Of a stretch of 64,000 nucleotides of DNA, positions 34,929 through 47,210 are shown piece by piece. Source of the stretch: Prosopocoilus inquinatus (taxonomy: Eukaryota; Arthropoda; Insecta; Coleoptera; Lucanidae); contig CM069873.1 of assembly GCA_036172665.1 (NCBI GenBank), positions 38,988,001 to 39,052,000 of the forward strand, given 5' to 3'. The notes beneath the pieces were generated by a model. That model searched no databases. It saw only the letters and a program-made list of their open reading frames with translations, and was not told the DNA's origin. Made by a program: the position numbers and the translations under genes. Numbering within the stretch: position 1 is the first letter of the stretch; every line of letters begins with the position of its first letter.

Positions 34929-36245
34929 TGAATCTATTTCAAATTTAGGAGATACATTTTAAATAGCACAAAGACGCCTTTGCAGTATCGAGAGAAGATT
35001 TAGTACAAATTCACACTTTTATCAGTTGTATTGCGATTTCATGGACAAATATGAAATGTTAGGACACATGACAAAAATTGAAACCGCAGAATCGCCTCAG
35101 TATTTTTTACCACACCATGGAGTACTGAAGGAAAATAATTTAACAACAAAATTGCGTGTTGTTCTTGATGGTTCCGCAGCATCAAATTGGAGTTTCATTA
35201 AATCAATCTCAATTTAATAGGTCAACCATTCAAGACGATTTAATGCCGATTATATTAAGATTTCTAAAACATGCCTATATAATATCAGCAGTTATAGACA
35301 AATGTATAGGCAAGTATTGGTTCATCCAGATAAACGTTTCCAGAGAATTAAATGAAGGAAGAATCCTTCAGATCCAATTGCAGTGCACGAGTTGAACACA
35401 ATAACGTACGGTACAACGTCAGCTCCTTATCTAGCAATACGTTCGTTATATCAATTGGGTATTGATTATGAATATTGTTATCCACTTGCAGCAAAAACTA
35501 TCAAGCACGATTTTTACGTTAACGATATGCTAACGGGAGGACACAATGAAGAAGAAGTGATAGAGCTATGTCGTCAAGTACGGGAAATTTTAACATCAGC
35601 GAAGTTTCCATTACATAAATGGACATCTAACAGTTCAAGAATCATTAATACCACCGATGAATTTATACTACTAGCAAAAATGTTGCTTCAAAAAATATGG
35701 CCTTCTAAGGCACCTTGGGATCAACGACTACCCAAAGAATTGAAACTAGAATTTTTGAATTTCAATCGCCAACTTTTACATTTGCAAAATATAAGAATTC
35801 CTAGATACGTCACTTGTATTAATGTCATGACAACTGAATTACTTGGATTCTCATATGCATCAAACGAGGCATTTGGAGCCTGCATTTATTTAAGAACAAT
35901 TAAAAGTAACAGAAAGGTTGTAATGCATCTGGTATGCGCAAAATCTCCAGTAGTGCCACTCAACGACTGTAGTGCTACGACTAGAACTTTGCGGAGCGTT
36001 GCTTTTAGCAAAATTAATGAGAAAAGTACACGATTCTTTTACAATTAATTGCAAACAATTTTATTGGTATGATTCTCAAGGAGCGTTGCACTGGATTCAT
36101 GCACAACTTGAAATTCTGCAGCCATTCATTTCACATAGAGTTGTTCTTATTCAATCACTGTCACCTAAAAGTGATTGGCGCTGTGTCAATACAAAGGCAA
36201 ATCCAGCAGATATTTTGTTTCGTGGATTATCAGTAACGCATTAGA
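34929..36245 (+). pseudogene. BEL/Pao reverse transcriptase and RNase H
   Basis: RT segments include YFLPHHGVLKENNLTTKLRV, QDDLMPIILRF, NTITYGTTSAPYLAIRSL and HDFYVNDMLTGG. The last is the catalytic box, with YVND in place of YVDD, so one metal-binding aspartate is lost. RNase H follows with YASNEAFGACIYL, RLELCGALLLAKLM, FYWYDSQGALHWI and NTKANPADILFRG. Frameshifts lie near 35210, 35390 and 35990. It is plainly inactive. Confidence 0.88.
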
Positions 36246-36349
36246 TTCAGTCTGAACAATGGTGGAAAGGACCATCATGGCTACACGATACAAATTACAC
36301 TTTCATAAATTTTAAATTTTAAAATAACTCAATAGATTTATTTTCAAGC

Positions 36350-36963
36350 TTGACAGAAAAATATTCCAAACTCCTTAAAGTTAAAAGAGTAACAGCTTAC
36401 ATCTTAAGGTTCATTTACAATATGAAGCACTCAATAACAGACAGACGACGTAGACCATTAAGTGTGTTCAAATTAAAGGAAGCTCTGCAATTACTAGTTA
36501 AAAGAGCACAAAAAGATGATTTTGAAGATGTAATGAGTTACTCAGGGCTATTCTGTAACATTGATATGCATATCAATTGATATGGTCTTCAATAATTGAA
36601 GAGAAGTTGTTACAATTTCATAATAATTCACGTCGATTGCCATCCGCAAATTGAAGAGAGATGCATATTAACTCGATATCACACTTCAAACGGATTGCAA
36701 GTTGTTAGGAAACTATTTACAGAACACCAATTTTGCAAGGTCACTTGAAACATAGCAATATCAAGTCCATATCAATGTTACAGAATAGACCCCATTGAGT
36801 ATTAAACGTACTTTACCGAGAAAACACAGTTTTCTAAGTTATAGCCCCTATCTAAATGACGAAGGTTTTCTGTGTGTTGGAGGTAGACTGGAACTATCGG
36901 AATTGCTTGACAAAGTTAATTTTTAAAGACGCTCACAGAGCTTCATTGCATAGCGGCCTTCAG
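36350..36963 (+). pseudogene. BEL/Pao integrase, N-terminal part
   Basis: Sequence between RNase H and the integrase core includes RVTAYILRFIYNM, FKLKEALQLLVKRAQ and, after decay, a CVGGRLELSELLDKV-like stretch and FKDAHRASLHSGLQ. The frame is cut by an insertion at 36964 and resumes at 37534. Confidence 0.75.
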
Positions 36964-37533
36964 GAGTGCGTTTTCATAAATGACGCCCCAACGGGTGAGT
37001 TATACCGGGGTGCGTTCAAACCGTTCATAAATTCAATTTTAAACTAGTCGCACCTCACCCTTGAAGCGTTCTAAAATCAAAAGGGCGTTCCGCTCGGTGT
37101 GCGCTCCCAACTCCTCGATCATGAGCGAGGTGAATTTCGCCCGATATGCGCAATATGTAAAATCACAGGTACATTATAGATGTGAGGCGAGACAAATTGA
37201 ATATCTTATATAATAAAATATATTTATTCTCCCTACTGAATGTAATTAATTTTTTTAAAGGATTTTGATATGATTTGTTTTTGGAACCAACAAAATTAAA
37301 TATGGAACAAGGGTTGATATCAATAAGATTTAAATATTAAACGATGTCAGTATCTGTAATACTCAGATTCATGTAGTAATAGTAACAAAAGTAATAATAA
37401 GAAATTGCACCACTCGGAGGACGTTTCTAATCGTTCAGAATTTTACCACGCACTCACAACGCTCTGGGCGTATCAGCCGTCATTACCCTCGAGGTAACGC
37501 TCTACCCTACACTCTCCATTTTTGAACGCACTC
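36964..37533. mobile_element. 570-bp DNA element with CAG target duplication
   Basis: The inverted ends GAGTGCGTT and AACGCACTC lie inside CAG trinucleotides (36961-36963 and 37534-37536). Removing the element and one CAG restores the integrase reading frame exactly. A 3-bp CWG-type duplication has been described for some PIF/Harbinger elements. The interior is non-coding and GC-rich near the left end. Confidence 0.8.
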
Positions 37534-37775
37534 CAGTTACTGTTATCAAATATACGCCATTTATATTGGCCCCTAAATGGAAGAAACTTATGTAGAAGAA
37601 CTGTTCGTAACTGCGTAAGATGCAGTAGATTTAGTGGCACAAATGTACAACCAGTAATGGGAAATTTACCTAAAGACGATAAATTATCCGTTTCAAATTT
37701 CTGGAGTGGATTACGCCGGACCTTTCCATTTAAAGGATAGGGAAGGAAGAGGATGCAAAATCACCAAGGCCTATA
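37534..37775 (+). pseudogene. BEL/Pao integrase, zinc-binding part
   Basis: The frame continues with LLLSNIRHLYWPLNGRN, CRRTVRNCVRCSRF (zinc-binding cysteines) and, after a frameshift near 37700, a GPFHLKDREG-like stretch leading to KITKAY. It is then interrupted by a second element. Confidence 0.82.
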
Positions 37776-39590
37776 TAGGGAGATTCAGGCAACCCTTTCA
37801 TTAAAAGTTTACGGACTTCTCCTTTGAATTTCTATTTCATATCTTGCAGTTATAAGTTAACGATGATGATCTATCAAAATATAATATTTTCAATTTTCGG
37901 ACACTTCCGCTTATACCGGAAGTTGCTGTCAACTTTCTTATTTTAAATGGAACACCCTATTTTTTAAAAAAATTTTCCATAAAATTCTAAAAATATTTTG
38001 TGCAACATGTGACACAACGAAAATTAAACGTTTCCGAGATATTTTCATTTTTTAAAAATAACTCAGACTTGCACAACCTTAGTTATGATACTGCCATCTT
38101 TGTGTAACAAGAACCATGATGCCCATTTTTGGCCTGTAGTAGGCTACAGTAACATTCTTTCAGATCATGTCCAGTTGTGCACTTGATTACTTACAGGCTG
38201 GTTAAAAAGTAACTTCTATTCGAACTAATTTCGACTGTCGGAAAGTCATGTTTTTTAAATGGAACGCTTAGTATATTTTTATACCATGTGACTCAGGATT
38301 AAATGTTCTTTTGTCCTGTATTAGCATTCCCTATACCTATCTCTTATAGTTCACTTGTTATCGATAATTTCTTTTTAATATCGATTTTTTTTCCATTTTT
38401 CCGTGTTGTTTTTAAATAGTGGGCTATGAGAACTAGAGAAATTATAATTTTTGAAATCATCCGTCTCGTAGGAATTAAAAAAAACACAATTTAATCGCTA
38501 GGAAGAACCAAAAAATAAATGTTCAAACACAGACATATTAAACGTTTTTGACGATAAAAAAACCGACAATTCAAGAAGTTAATAAAAAGAAAATTGTTAT
38601 ATCGAGGAAAATATGTTATTACTGAGCCACAATAGAAAGTTATTACTAATAAATAATAGCAGAGAACCACTTAGAGCCAATATTATAACCAACAATTTGT
38701 GTATTATTTTCAATATTTTTCATTTATTTCTTAATTTTCATAAAATTTTGTTTTGTAAGTGTAAATTTCTCTTTGTAAATGTGTGTAAAGTCATACCAAG
38801 AGTTCTAATACATACAGCATATGTAAATAAAAAAATCAGATGATAGATATGTATTTAAATATTATTTTTCGGTTTTTAAAATGAAATTGAAATTACAGTC
38901 AGAAATTAATTTAAAAAATCTCATTTTGTAAAATTTTCATAGTACACTATTTTGGAAAAACACTAAAAAGTGAAAAAATTGATATGTCAAAGAGGAAATC
39001 ATGAATCAGAAGAGAAAGGTAAGAGATGGGTATAGGGAATGCTAATACAGCTCGAAAGAACATTTAATTGTGATTCTTATGGTATAAAAATATACTGGAT
39101 GTTCTATTTAAAAAACATGACTTTTCGACAGTTGAAATCAGTTTGAATAGAAGTTATTTTTCAACCAGCCCGTAAATAATTTAGTGTAAAATTAGGTACC
39201 ACTTGAAAGCCTATGATTATAGCCTACTACAGGTCAAAAATTGAAATTGTAGCTTTTGTTACACAGAAATGGCAGCATCATAAACAAGATACTGCAACGT
39301 TGAACTTTTTTTAAAAAATGGAAATACCTCTAAAACAGCTAATTGTATCATATGTTACACAAAATATTTTTAGAATTTCATGAGCATTTCTAAAATGTAA
39401 TAAAAAATGAGGTATTTCATTTAAAATAAGAAAGTTGACAGCAACTTCGGTACAAGTGGAAGTTTCCGAAAGTAGGAACTGTTATATTTTAATAGATCAT
39501 TATCTCTAACTTATAACCGCATAATATGAAATAGAAATTCAAAGAGCTAATCCGTAAACTTTTAATAAATCAGTTGCTTGAATCTCCCTG
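37776..39590. mobile_element. complete long-TIR TA element, copy A3 (1.8 kb)
   Basis: The ends are TAGGGAGATTCAGGCAACCC and GTTGCTTGAATCTCCCTG, bordered by TA (37774-37775, 39591-39592). Removing the element and one TA restores the integrase frame. The arms are inverted copies of each other for several hundred bases (about 37776-38360 against 39000-39590), each with GACAGCAACTTCCGGTA and CTATACCTATCTCTTA-like blocks. No transposase lies between the arms. Related fragments are at 4505-7731, 25590-26588 and, diverged, near 46640-46775. Confidence 0.85.
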
Positions 39591-40391
39591 TATGTGTCTA
39601 TTTGTTTGTTTTACAACTAGAGCAATACATCTTGAAGTTGTATCCGATTTACGAACAGAAACTTTCATTGCAGCACGTCGACGTTTTTCAGCGTGTCGTG
39701 GGAAGCCAAAAATTATTTATTCTGACAATGGTACCAATTTTGTTGGCGCTCGAAACGAATTACAAAGTGTAAAGAATTTCTTGTCGAAAGTTAATACAGA
39801 TATTATTAACATTTTAACAAATGAAGAAATCGACTGGAAATTTATTCCAGCACGTGTACCACACATGGGTGGTCTCTGGGAAGCCGGAATTAAAAGTGTA
39901 AAATAAAGTCTGAAAAGAATTCTTGGAAATGCACTTTTAACCTAAGAAATGTTAGCTATACTTACCCAGATAAAAGCAAGTCTAAACTCTCGCCCATTAA
40001 AACATCTAAGCTCTGATCCAAATGATCTCAATCCATTGACTCCTGCGCATTTTTTAGTAGGCGAACCTTTGAATGCACTACCAGACATTAGCTTCAATTT
40101 CTTCAACGTCTCCATTAAAACTTCTGGAATCGATGGAGTCGAGAATATCTTAGTGAGCTACAACAGAAACCAAAATGGAAATTCTCAAGATCAACGCTTG
40201 ATGTTAACAATTTAGTGCTCATATGCGAAGATCATTTACCTCCTCAACTTTGGTTGATTGGACGCGTACTTGACCTCCATTACGGTAAGGATGGAGTTCC
40301 AAGGGTTGCTGTACTGAAAACTCAACATGGCATAATATAAAGGGCGATTAACAAACTATGCGTTTTACCAGTGCCTACAAACGACAATGAT
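39591..40391 (+). pseudogene. BEL/Pao integrase core and C-terminal domain
   Basis: CLFVCFTTRAIHLEVVSDL, IIYSDNGTNFVGARNEL and FIPARVPHMGGLWEAGIKSV show the catalytic core with D, D and the MGGLWE glutamate present. A stop at 39902-39904 and frameshifts follow. The C-terminal stretch includes [12 protein letters not shown] and LWLIGRVLDLHYG, the DUF5641-like domain common in BEL elements, ending near 40391. Confidence 0.88.
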
Positions 40392-40458
40392 TAATACCGT
40401 TTTTTATGTGTTGTATACTTACCTATTTCATTGTAATATTGGAAAGTCTCTTTTCAAC

Positions 40459-40760
40459 AGGGGGGATACGTTACAAAGATGTGTGCCGTAGGTACAATAA
40501 TAATAAGAAAAAACCTCAATTTCAAGAGTGTCAATTTTCAATTACAGTTGCAGAAACTATGTAATATCCTTTTGGAAAGTTATCATAAAGAACATTTTCT
40601 CCTTTTGCTTTGATCCGACCCGGCATTTTTAGGTTTAAAGTTAAAGCGCTATATTTGAACATGGACCGATATTGATGTCATGACAGCGGTCGGGGCGGGC
40701 TTACATTGCGGTATAGGGATCGAGCAATCCTACGGTATTAAATATTCTTGCAGCGTAACA
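40459..40760 (+). mobile_element. BEL/Pao polypurine tract and 3' LTR
   Basis: AGGGGGG at 40459-40465 is the polypurine tract. The LTR runs from about 40469 (CGTTACAAAG) to 40760 (CAGCGTAACA), whose ends form a short inverted repeat GTTAC/GTAAC. The partner 5' LTR is not present before 32454. Confidence 0.65.
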
Positions 40761-40960
40761 GAAGATGGCCATAGGTATTACGTAGGTTTTCCTTAAATTG
40801 CTAGGATACTTAGAAATGCATTCTTGATATTAAACAAATGTGAACAAACTGGTCCACTTCGTTGTGACATTGCTGCCAACTTTTGCACTTGTCACTTGAA
40901 AAGTTTAAGATTTACTTCATGTTTTCCGCTGCTGATTATGTCGAATTATTTATAAGAATT

Positions 40961-41403
40961 TATGTGATAATGATTTACGAAGAGTGCTACCGCAACGTCA
41001 GCCCAAGTTTTATTCCCTGCGCTTTCCCGATCGCCCCTTAGATCGTAAAGTGATGCTTAGGACTGTCATAAGAACGCAAGAAACGGGTCAACTTACTCCG
41101 ACTCGTAAAGAAATTAGTGGTTCTCCTAGAAGAATTTAAACTTTCGAAAATGAAGAAGACGTACTGAATGCGTTTGAAGAAAATGGCATAAGAAAGAAGT
41201 TTCAGTTCAACGGGTTATAAAAGACGATCTTTATTCGTCAGTACCCTTTCTTTTTCCTGCGACCGAGCAGCAGCTCAGGAATCGAATTCAAGATGCTTTT
41301 GCGACGGTTACTCCTCAAATGATCACAGACTCTAAATCGAGCAGTTTTAGAAAAGCACGATTGTAATTAGAAATGAATGGTGGAGATTTTGAGCAATTAA
41401 TGT
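40961..41403 (+). pseudogene. Tc1/mariner-type transposase remnant with internal deletion
   Basis: The first part matches an N-terminal helix-turn-helix domain: YRNVSPS followed by an FPxRP-like stretch, then TVIRTQETGQLTP and NEEDVLNAFEENG. After about 41210 it jumps to the extreme C-terminus (LRNRIQDAFATVTPQMI and LEMNGGDFEQLM). The whole catalytic domain is missing. Layout and motifs resemble the intact transposase at 59862-60917, but the residues differ widely. Confidence 0.6.
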
Positions 41404-42693
41404 AACTTTCTGTTCTTTTTAATTTTTAATGCCTTTTTGCAACCGATTTGTTGTTCCTCAACATTAGTTACATACGCTAATACATTTGACTTTTCAAGTA
41501 CTACTGTCACATTGACATTACAGTAGACCAAAACATTTTTAAAAGTTAACAATGATCTACCATCTCATTTAAAGTTCCTACGTTTTACCTAAGCGAAAGC
41601 ATTGGCTGTCGCTTTTTCGTCCTTATTCAAATACAGTTTAATATAGATAATTTTTTTTCCAAATTTGCAGTCTGTATTGCTGTAGGCACGTCTCCTTACT
41701 TTTTGGAGCGCGAGTTTTGGGACACCTTTTATTATTTTATTATAAATGAAGGTACGGTAGCAGACAATAAAATCCGGCCGTAACATGCGTATTTACACAA
41801 ATTTGATAAATCAGGCAGAATTTGATGTCGAAACATGTAATTATGTGATGTAGGTATATTTTACTGCTTAGAAACTTCTTACACTGAATTGGATTTTGAC
41901 TGAAATTGTCACTTGTGCTGTTTAGTAAATTAATTTACTTCTTGTTGTTTATTTCACTTTACCAGACGACAGTATATGTAATAGTTATTTACGAACTGAG
42001 TGCGGGAACACACTTCTTCCGCGTGAGCATAGTTTTGAAGCAACACCGACGTCGGAGGGAGCCCTTCATATGCGCGAACGTGGGATAATGATTCCCGCAA
42101 AAGTGTCATATTATATTTTTTGAAACGAATATGAAATTTAATTGCAAATATAATTTGTTCACAAATTAAAAGACCACTGGCGGCGTTGCCTTGTGAAAAA
42201 TACAACCGGCAACAGCGTCCTAGTTAAAAATTTGGTAATAGGTGTATTCGTTTTATTTTCGACTCAGATCAGTAAATATCAGAAGTGAGGTGAGTTTTGC
42301 TGACTTAAAGATTCTAAAAAATTCCTATTTGATTTATTCGGAGGCAGCTCACAAAATCTCACCAACGAGAGTGTGAAAAAAACATACAAATTTCCAAGAT
42401 TACTGAGTGCCGCTGAGTTACTCTAAGTTTTGCGGTAAAAAGAACACGCCTAATATTGGCAAGTGCTTGAAATAAACGATAAGGTTATCTCTTCGGAACA
42501 AATCCCTGGTTCTAAATTTAATAATTATAATAGATTAATGGTTTGTACCTTATCGTTCGCAAGCAATTTTATAGCAGACAAACTGTAATTAATTGTAACG
42601 GCTTGTTAAAATGAATATAAATGTAAATAAACTAATAGTAAAACTGATTTGACAAATTACTTTGACATGAAACTTCAAATACCTTGTATTTTG
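41404..42693. other. no recognised gene
   Basis: AT-rich sequence with no coding similarity. The left end of the gypsy element lies at about 42694, but no LTR or target duplication marks it. Confidence 0.4.
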
Positions 42694-43286
42694 TTAATGC
42701 TCTATAGCCGAATTTAACGGGAATTCATTATTATTGGAATCAATAACATTAAATTCCAAATTCCAAGATACAGCTTTGCAACTCTCTGTTTTCAATAATG
42801 GCAATCTCGATATACAATCGGCATTGTTTTCTTTAGATTTAACATATTTTATATCAAAATCAAAAGATGACAAAAAATGTGCCCAACGTTGTAAACGACT
42901 AGTTGCCATAATAGGAATTCCGTGCTTTGGTCCAAATATTGAAATAAGAGGCTTGTGATCAGTCATCAAGGTAAATTTCCTTCCGAAAATGTACTGATAA
43001 AATTTTTACACCCCAAACACAATTGCTAATGATTCTTTATCAATTTGCGAATAGTTTAATTCAGATTTTTGCAAGACTCTGGATGCAAACGCAATAGGTT
43101 TCTCTACATTATTCTCAAATATATGAGACAAAATAGCACCAAGTCCCGTTGAAGAAGCGTCTACAGTTAATCGCAAAGGCAGTTCACTATTATAATGGAT
43201 TATTATAAATCTCATTGGAAATTAAAATCTTTTTTGACAAGATCAAAAGATCAAGATCACACAAATTTAACATTTTTATGCAATAA
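42694..43286 (-). pseudogene. Ty3/gypsy RNase H
   Basis: On the minus strand LRLTVDASSTGLGAILSH, KPIAFASRVLQKSE and IDKESLAIVFGV give the start of the RNase H domain. After a frameshift TDHKPLISIFGPKHGIP and RWAHFLSSFDFDIKYV follow, the region before the integrase. The element stops near 42694, before any integrase. Confidence 0.88.
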
Positions 43287-44219
43287 TTAGTATAAAGGAG
43301 CCATTAAAGTTGTACCATTTTTAATAAATTTATGGTAATAATTAATAATTCCAAGAAAAGATTTTAACTGACTTATATTTTCGGGCTTAGGACAATCAGT
43401 AATTGCTTTGACATGCTCAGTAGACGTATGTAACCCATCTTTATCGATCACATGACCAAGATAAGTAATTGAAGGTTGCATGAACTGACATTTGGCTAAT
43501 TTAACACGTAACCCGCACTCAAGAATACGTTTAAAGACTGATTCTAGAATTTCGAGATGCTCTCCGTTATCTTTACCTGTTATTAGTATGTCGTCTAAGA
43601 AACAGCATACTTTTGGAATATTACTTAAGATTTGTTCCATTATCTTTTGAAACAAGGCAGGTGCACTGGTAATACCATAAGGTAAACGTGTATAACGAAA
43701 AAGGCCTTTATGTGTCGAAATTGTTACAATATCACGAGAATTATCGGTTAATAATACTTGCTGGTAGGCTTCTGACAAATCTATTTTAGAGAAATATTGT
43801 CCTCCTTGTAATTTAGAAAACAAATATTCAATTCGAGGGAAGGGAAATTTAAAAACTTCTAATGCATCGTTTACGGTCATTTTATAGTCTCCGCAAATTC
43901 TTACAGAACCATCTTGTTTCAATATTGGGACGATCGAAGTACCCCAATTAGAATAATCAACTGGCTCTAATACCCCAATTTTAGTTAATCGTTCGAGTTC
44001 GGTTTCAACTTTAACTTTTAAACTTTTAACTTTTAAAGAAATTTTATCTTTAGTGAAAGTCCCTAATTCAGGTTTAAATATCTCTCGATATTTTGTACAT
44101 AATTTTTCAATTTCCTGCTCCTCCCCGACTAAAATATTTTTAATTTCGCCTGAATTATTTTTAAGATTGGATATTCCTAAACCGAACATTTTTAACGCTT
44201 TTCTACCAATTATAGGCAC
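43287..44219 (-). CDS. Ty3/gypsy reverse transcriptase segment
   Basis: A 310-residue frame contains the end of the linker, LTKIGVLEPVDYSNWGT, VPILKQDGSVRICGDYKMTV, YFSKIDLSEAYQQVLL (first catalytic D), LPYGITSAPALFQKIM and VCCFLDDILITG (catalytic FLDD), then TYLGHVIDKDGLHT and the SFLGIINYYHKFI connection. All three RT catalytic aspartates are present. It stops at 43287 ahead of RNase H, with which it was originally fused, so this is part of a broken Pol and not an independent gene. Confidence 0.85.
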   Translation of the reverse strand: MPIIGRKALKMFGLGISNLKNNSGEIKNILVGEEQEIEKLCTKYREIFKPELGTFTKDKISLKVKSLKVKVETELERLTKIGVLEPVDYSNWGTSIVPILKQDGSVRICGDYKMTVNDALEVFKFPFPRIEYLFSKLQGGQYFSKIDLSEAYQQVLLTDNSRDIVTISTHKGLFRYTRLPYGITSAPALFQKIMEQILSNIPKVCCFLDDILITGKDNGEHLEILESVFKRILECGLRVKLAKCQFMQPSITYLGHVIDKDGLHTSTEHVKAITDCPKPENISQLKSFLGIINYYHKFIKNGTTLMAPLY

Positions 44220-44326
44220 ACCACCGTTTCTTTACCACATATAATTCTAGATCGGAGCGTTTATTTTCGTACATAGTATTTAAAAAGAATTTTCCATTCG
44301 GTTTAAAACTATGTCCAAAGTAATCT

Positions 44327-44767
44327 TTAAATAATAAATCGTTTTCCAAGTTTGTGTCCGAAAAAATGTCGCTTATATAATCTTTCAGAAATAACCGAAT
44401 GCGTAGCTCCCGTATCTATTTCAAAATTTAACGGAATATTTGAAACATTTAATTTTAAATAAAATGGATTTTCGTTGCTTTTAGCTTCAATCTCGGTATT
44501 TTTAAAATTTTCAATAGCAAAGAAATCTGTTTCTTTTACCTGTTTATCGCACACTTGGGTCTCGGACAAAAACTTGGAATGCGATTTCTTATTTTTCTTA
44601 TCTGTACACATCGGCGCTAAATGACCGCGCTTGCTACAAATATTACAATTGTAATTTTTATATCTACAATTTTCAGACGCATGATTTTTTCTTCCGCACA
44701 CAAGACACTTAACGAAACTCAGCACTTTTTTGCACATTCGGCGAAACAGCTGAAACATTCTTACCAC
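44327..44767 (-). pseudogene. Ty3/gypsy zinc knuckles and protease
   Basis: Two CCHC knuckles are seen, CLVCGRKNHASENC and CNICSKRGHLAPMC, each CX2CX4HX4C. About 70 residues later FEIDTGATHSVIS is the aspartic protease active site (D-T-G). The frame overlaps the Gag frame by 59 bases in a different phase and ends before the RT frame, reflecting frameshifts or a programmed shift that cannot be distinguished here. Confidence 0.85.
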
Positions 44768-45224
44768 ATTTCTTCTTCGAATGAATGTTGTGCATTTCCA
44801 TTTTGGTACGAATATCCATGTTTGCCTGTTCCTTCTGGGTTGCTTCTTTGTTTAATGCAATTTGCACTACGTCCTCCAGCGATGATTTCGTGGAACTTGT
44901 AGGATCTACTTCTAGGAGTCGATCTAATATTGGTCCAGTTCCGATCCCCGTGACGAAAATGTCTCTCACAACTATATTTATTTCCTGTCCAAAACCACAA
45001 TTTGCAGATAAACTACGGACACGAGCTGCCCAATTTGCAACAGACTCATTTTCATAACTCTTCGCGTTATAAAATTTAATTCGCGCTGTGAAGAATGTTT
45101 GAATCGGACTGCAGTGTTTTTCCAATTTACATGGTAAATTTTCAAAATTGATGTTTTCAATCTTCTCGTGGACAGATAAGTTTCGCAACAAAATGTAGGT
45201 ACCTTCATGTAAAATGTTTAACAA
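44709..45224 (-). pseudogene. Ty3/gypsy Gag (capsid part)
   Basis: A 171-residue frame includes ARIKFYNAKSYENESVANWA, VRSLSANCGFG, FVTGIGTGPILDRLLEVD and LEDVVQIALNKEATQ, the pattern of a gypsy-type capsid (major homology-like segment and helices). It has no ATG at the true start; remnants extend upstream to about 45330. The C-terminus runs into the zinc-knuckle frame. Confidence 0.78.
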
Positions 45225-45465
45225 TACCGCACGTTTCTTTTTTCGATATCTTCCAAATTATTTGCAATAATAAACTGCTCTAATTTCACTTTAAACACGG
45301 TGGTCACTTGTTTCATGATGAAATTCTTTTAGTTTACCGATAATACCGAAATTATTACTTTTTTCGGTATCCGACATCAATTTACTATTATTTAAATAGT
45401 TATTTTGTCTATTTAAATATTCTTCCGTTACTGTTAGTATGAACAGTTTTTAACAAACAAATTTT

Positions 45466-45660
45466 TCCTCGTCGCCACTTGTTCTGTATGACTGTACAAA
45501 CATTTTAAAATAAAATACGTGCGGCTGCTTCGAAACTTGTTTATTAACTGAACACAAAATTTTACCTTTGTAACAAAAACATAGGTGCGTGTAAAAAAGG
45601 TAAGACAAAATAAACTGGCATTCAGAAATACAATTATACCTACTAATAACATCCTTAACA
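45466..45660 (-). mobile_element. gypsy 5' LTR and primer-binding site
   Basis: A 181-bp sequence at 45480-45660 reads TGTTAAGGATG... to ...CATACAGAACA on the minus strand (TG...CA ends with TGTT/AACA inverted). It is followed by AGTGGCGACGAGGA (45466-45479), similar to primer sites of other insect gypsy elements. No second LTR is present. Confidence 0.7.
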
Positions 45661-46782
45661 GTAATATAATATGATCAGAAAAACAGATGGCGACACTTCG
45701 AGAACGGACACTTAGTTAAAAATTGACCACGCTATAAATAACCACAGAAATAACTAATTGTGGTATTTCCAATTTAGAATTTGTTAATCAGTCTCATAAC
45801 AATTTGGAACAATCATGCGGAAAGAAATATTAACTATATTCACAAATAATTAACACGCGCTGATTTGTGTTCGTGTAGTACAATTGTAGCTGAAAATAGC
45901 TTATATCCCAGATCAAAAATTAAAGACCGCAGAGCCAAATTTCGTTCAATTAATTATATTTATAGGCCAATAAAGTTGCGTAAAATAATGTAGAAAGTCG
46001 AGCCGCAGCCAAAAATACGTTTTCATAATTAGCGGTCTACAACTGCACTTTTAGACTGACAGAAGTTCATTTAAAATTTTACTCCGTAACTTGTTATAAT
46101 TATTATTAACGTCATTCTAAATATAACAAATCGAGTCTGAAATTAAAGCACAAACACTCCGTAACCACAGTTATTTATCAACGTAATTAACCATCCAACA
46201 TGCATTTGCACTCACTTTTTTACACCAAGTCACGATACACATTATTGAAATTTATAATGAAACCATTAATTGTAACTTATTCGGGAGGATTTTTACGTCG
46301 ACAGTTTTAATAACTAAAATAATTGACGTTTTATTTCATTATAATTTTATTAATTAACATCTACATTATTACAAGTAGTTTTAACTTGCCGCCAGTAAGT
46401 AACTCTCGATTTTTAATCATATCACAATTATTAAATTATACTTTTGAGATATCTTCGAATTTCTGAAAAAAAATATTTCGGTGTCTTTCATTTAAGAGAA
46501 TGTATTTACGATACTTTCAAATTTTAAGATTCGAGCTACCTGTCGTTTGAAAGAATAGTGTTCAGCCTTTCAAATCGTATCCTATATTTCATAGAAAATT
46601 TCACAGGGTGGTCAAGATATGGCGTCAAACCTTGTTCTGTTCAACTGCCCAAAACTCAGTTTTTTTAAATGGAACACCCTATATATTTTTGCATCGTGAG
46701 GTGCAGAATCAAATTCTACATCGATTAGTAGTAGCATTCTCTATACCTATTTTCATTCATTTTCTTATCAAGAAAGAATATT
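45661..46782. other. no recognised gene
   Basis: The segment 46640-46775 (TTTTTTAAATGGAACACCCT, TAGCATTCTCTATACCTAT) is a diverged relative of the long-TIR family at 37776-39590. The rest is unremarkable. The 9-bp target duplication of the next element is at 46774-46782. Confidence 0.45.
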
Positions 46783-47210
46783 ACTTCTGTGAAGTTGGCA
46801 CCTCATTTTTCAAAAAAGTGATTTTTTATAGGAGTTCTGATAGCACCCCAAAGAGTTCTGGAGTTCTATGTCAAAATTAAAAAGAGTTCTAGCGGATTAA
46901 ACATAAAAAAATGACTTTTAAAATTTGGGGTGCTAAGTTCACAAAACGGGATTTGAAAATCGGCTATAAAATGTTAATTGTTGGAAATAATTAATTTCAT
47001 CATTAAGACTTTCTTTAGAACTATTGAGATGCTATCCAGAACTCTAAGCAGAATCTCGAAATTTTGAAATTACTATATCTCCCTTATTCTACAAAAGATC
47101 AGAACACGAAAAAGCAGTTTATTTTTGGGTGTAGAGACCTATAAATGCAAAATAATTATTAGTTTAAGTACCACACTACTCTTAAAAGAAAAGAACTTCA
47201 AATTAATTTT

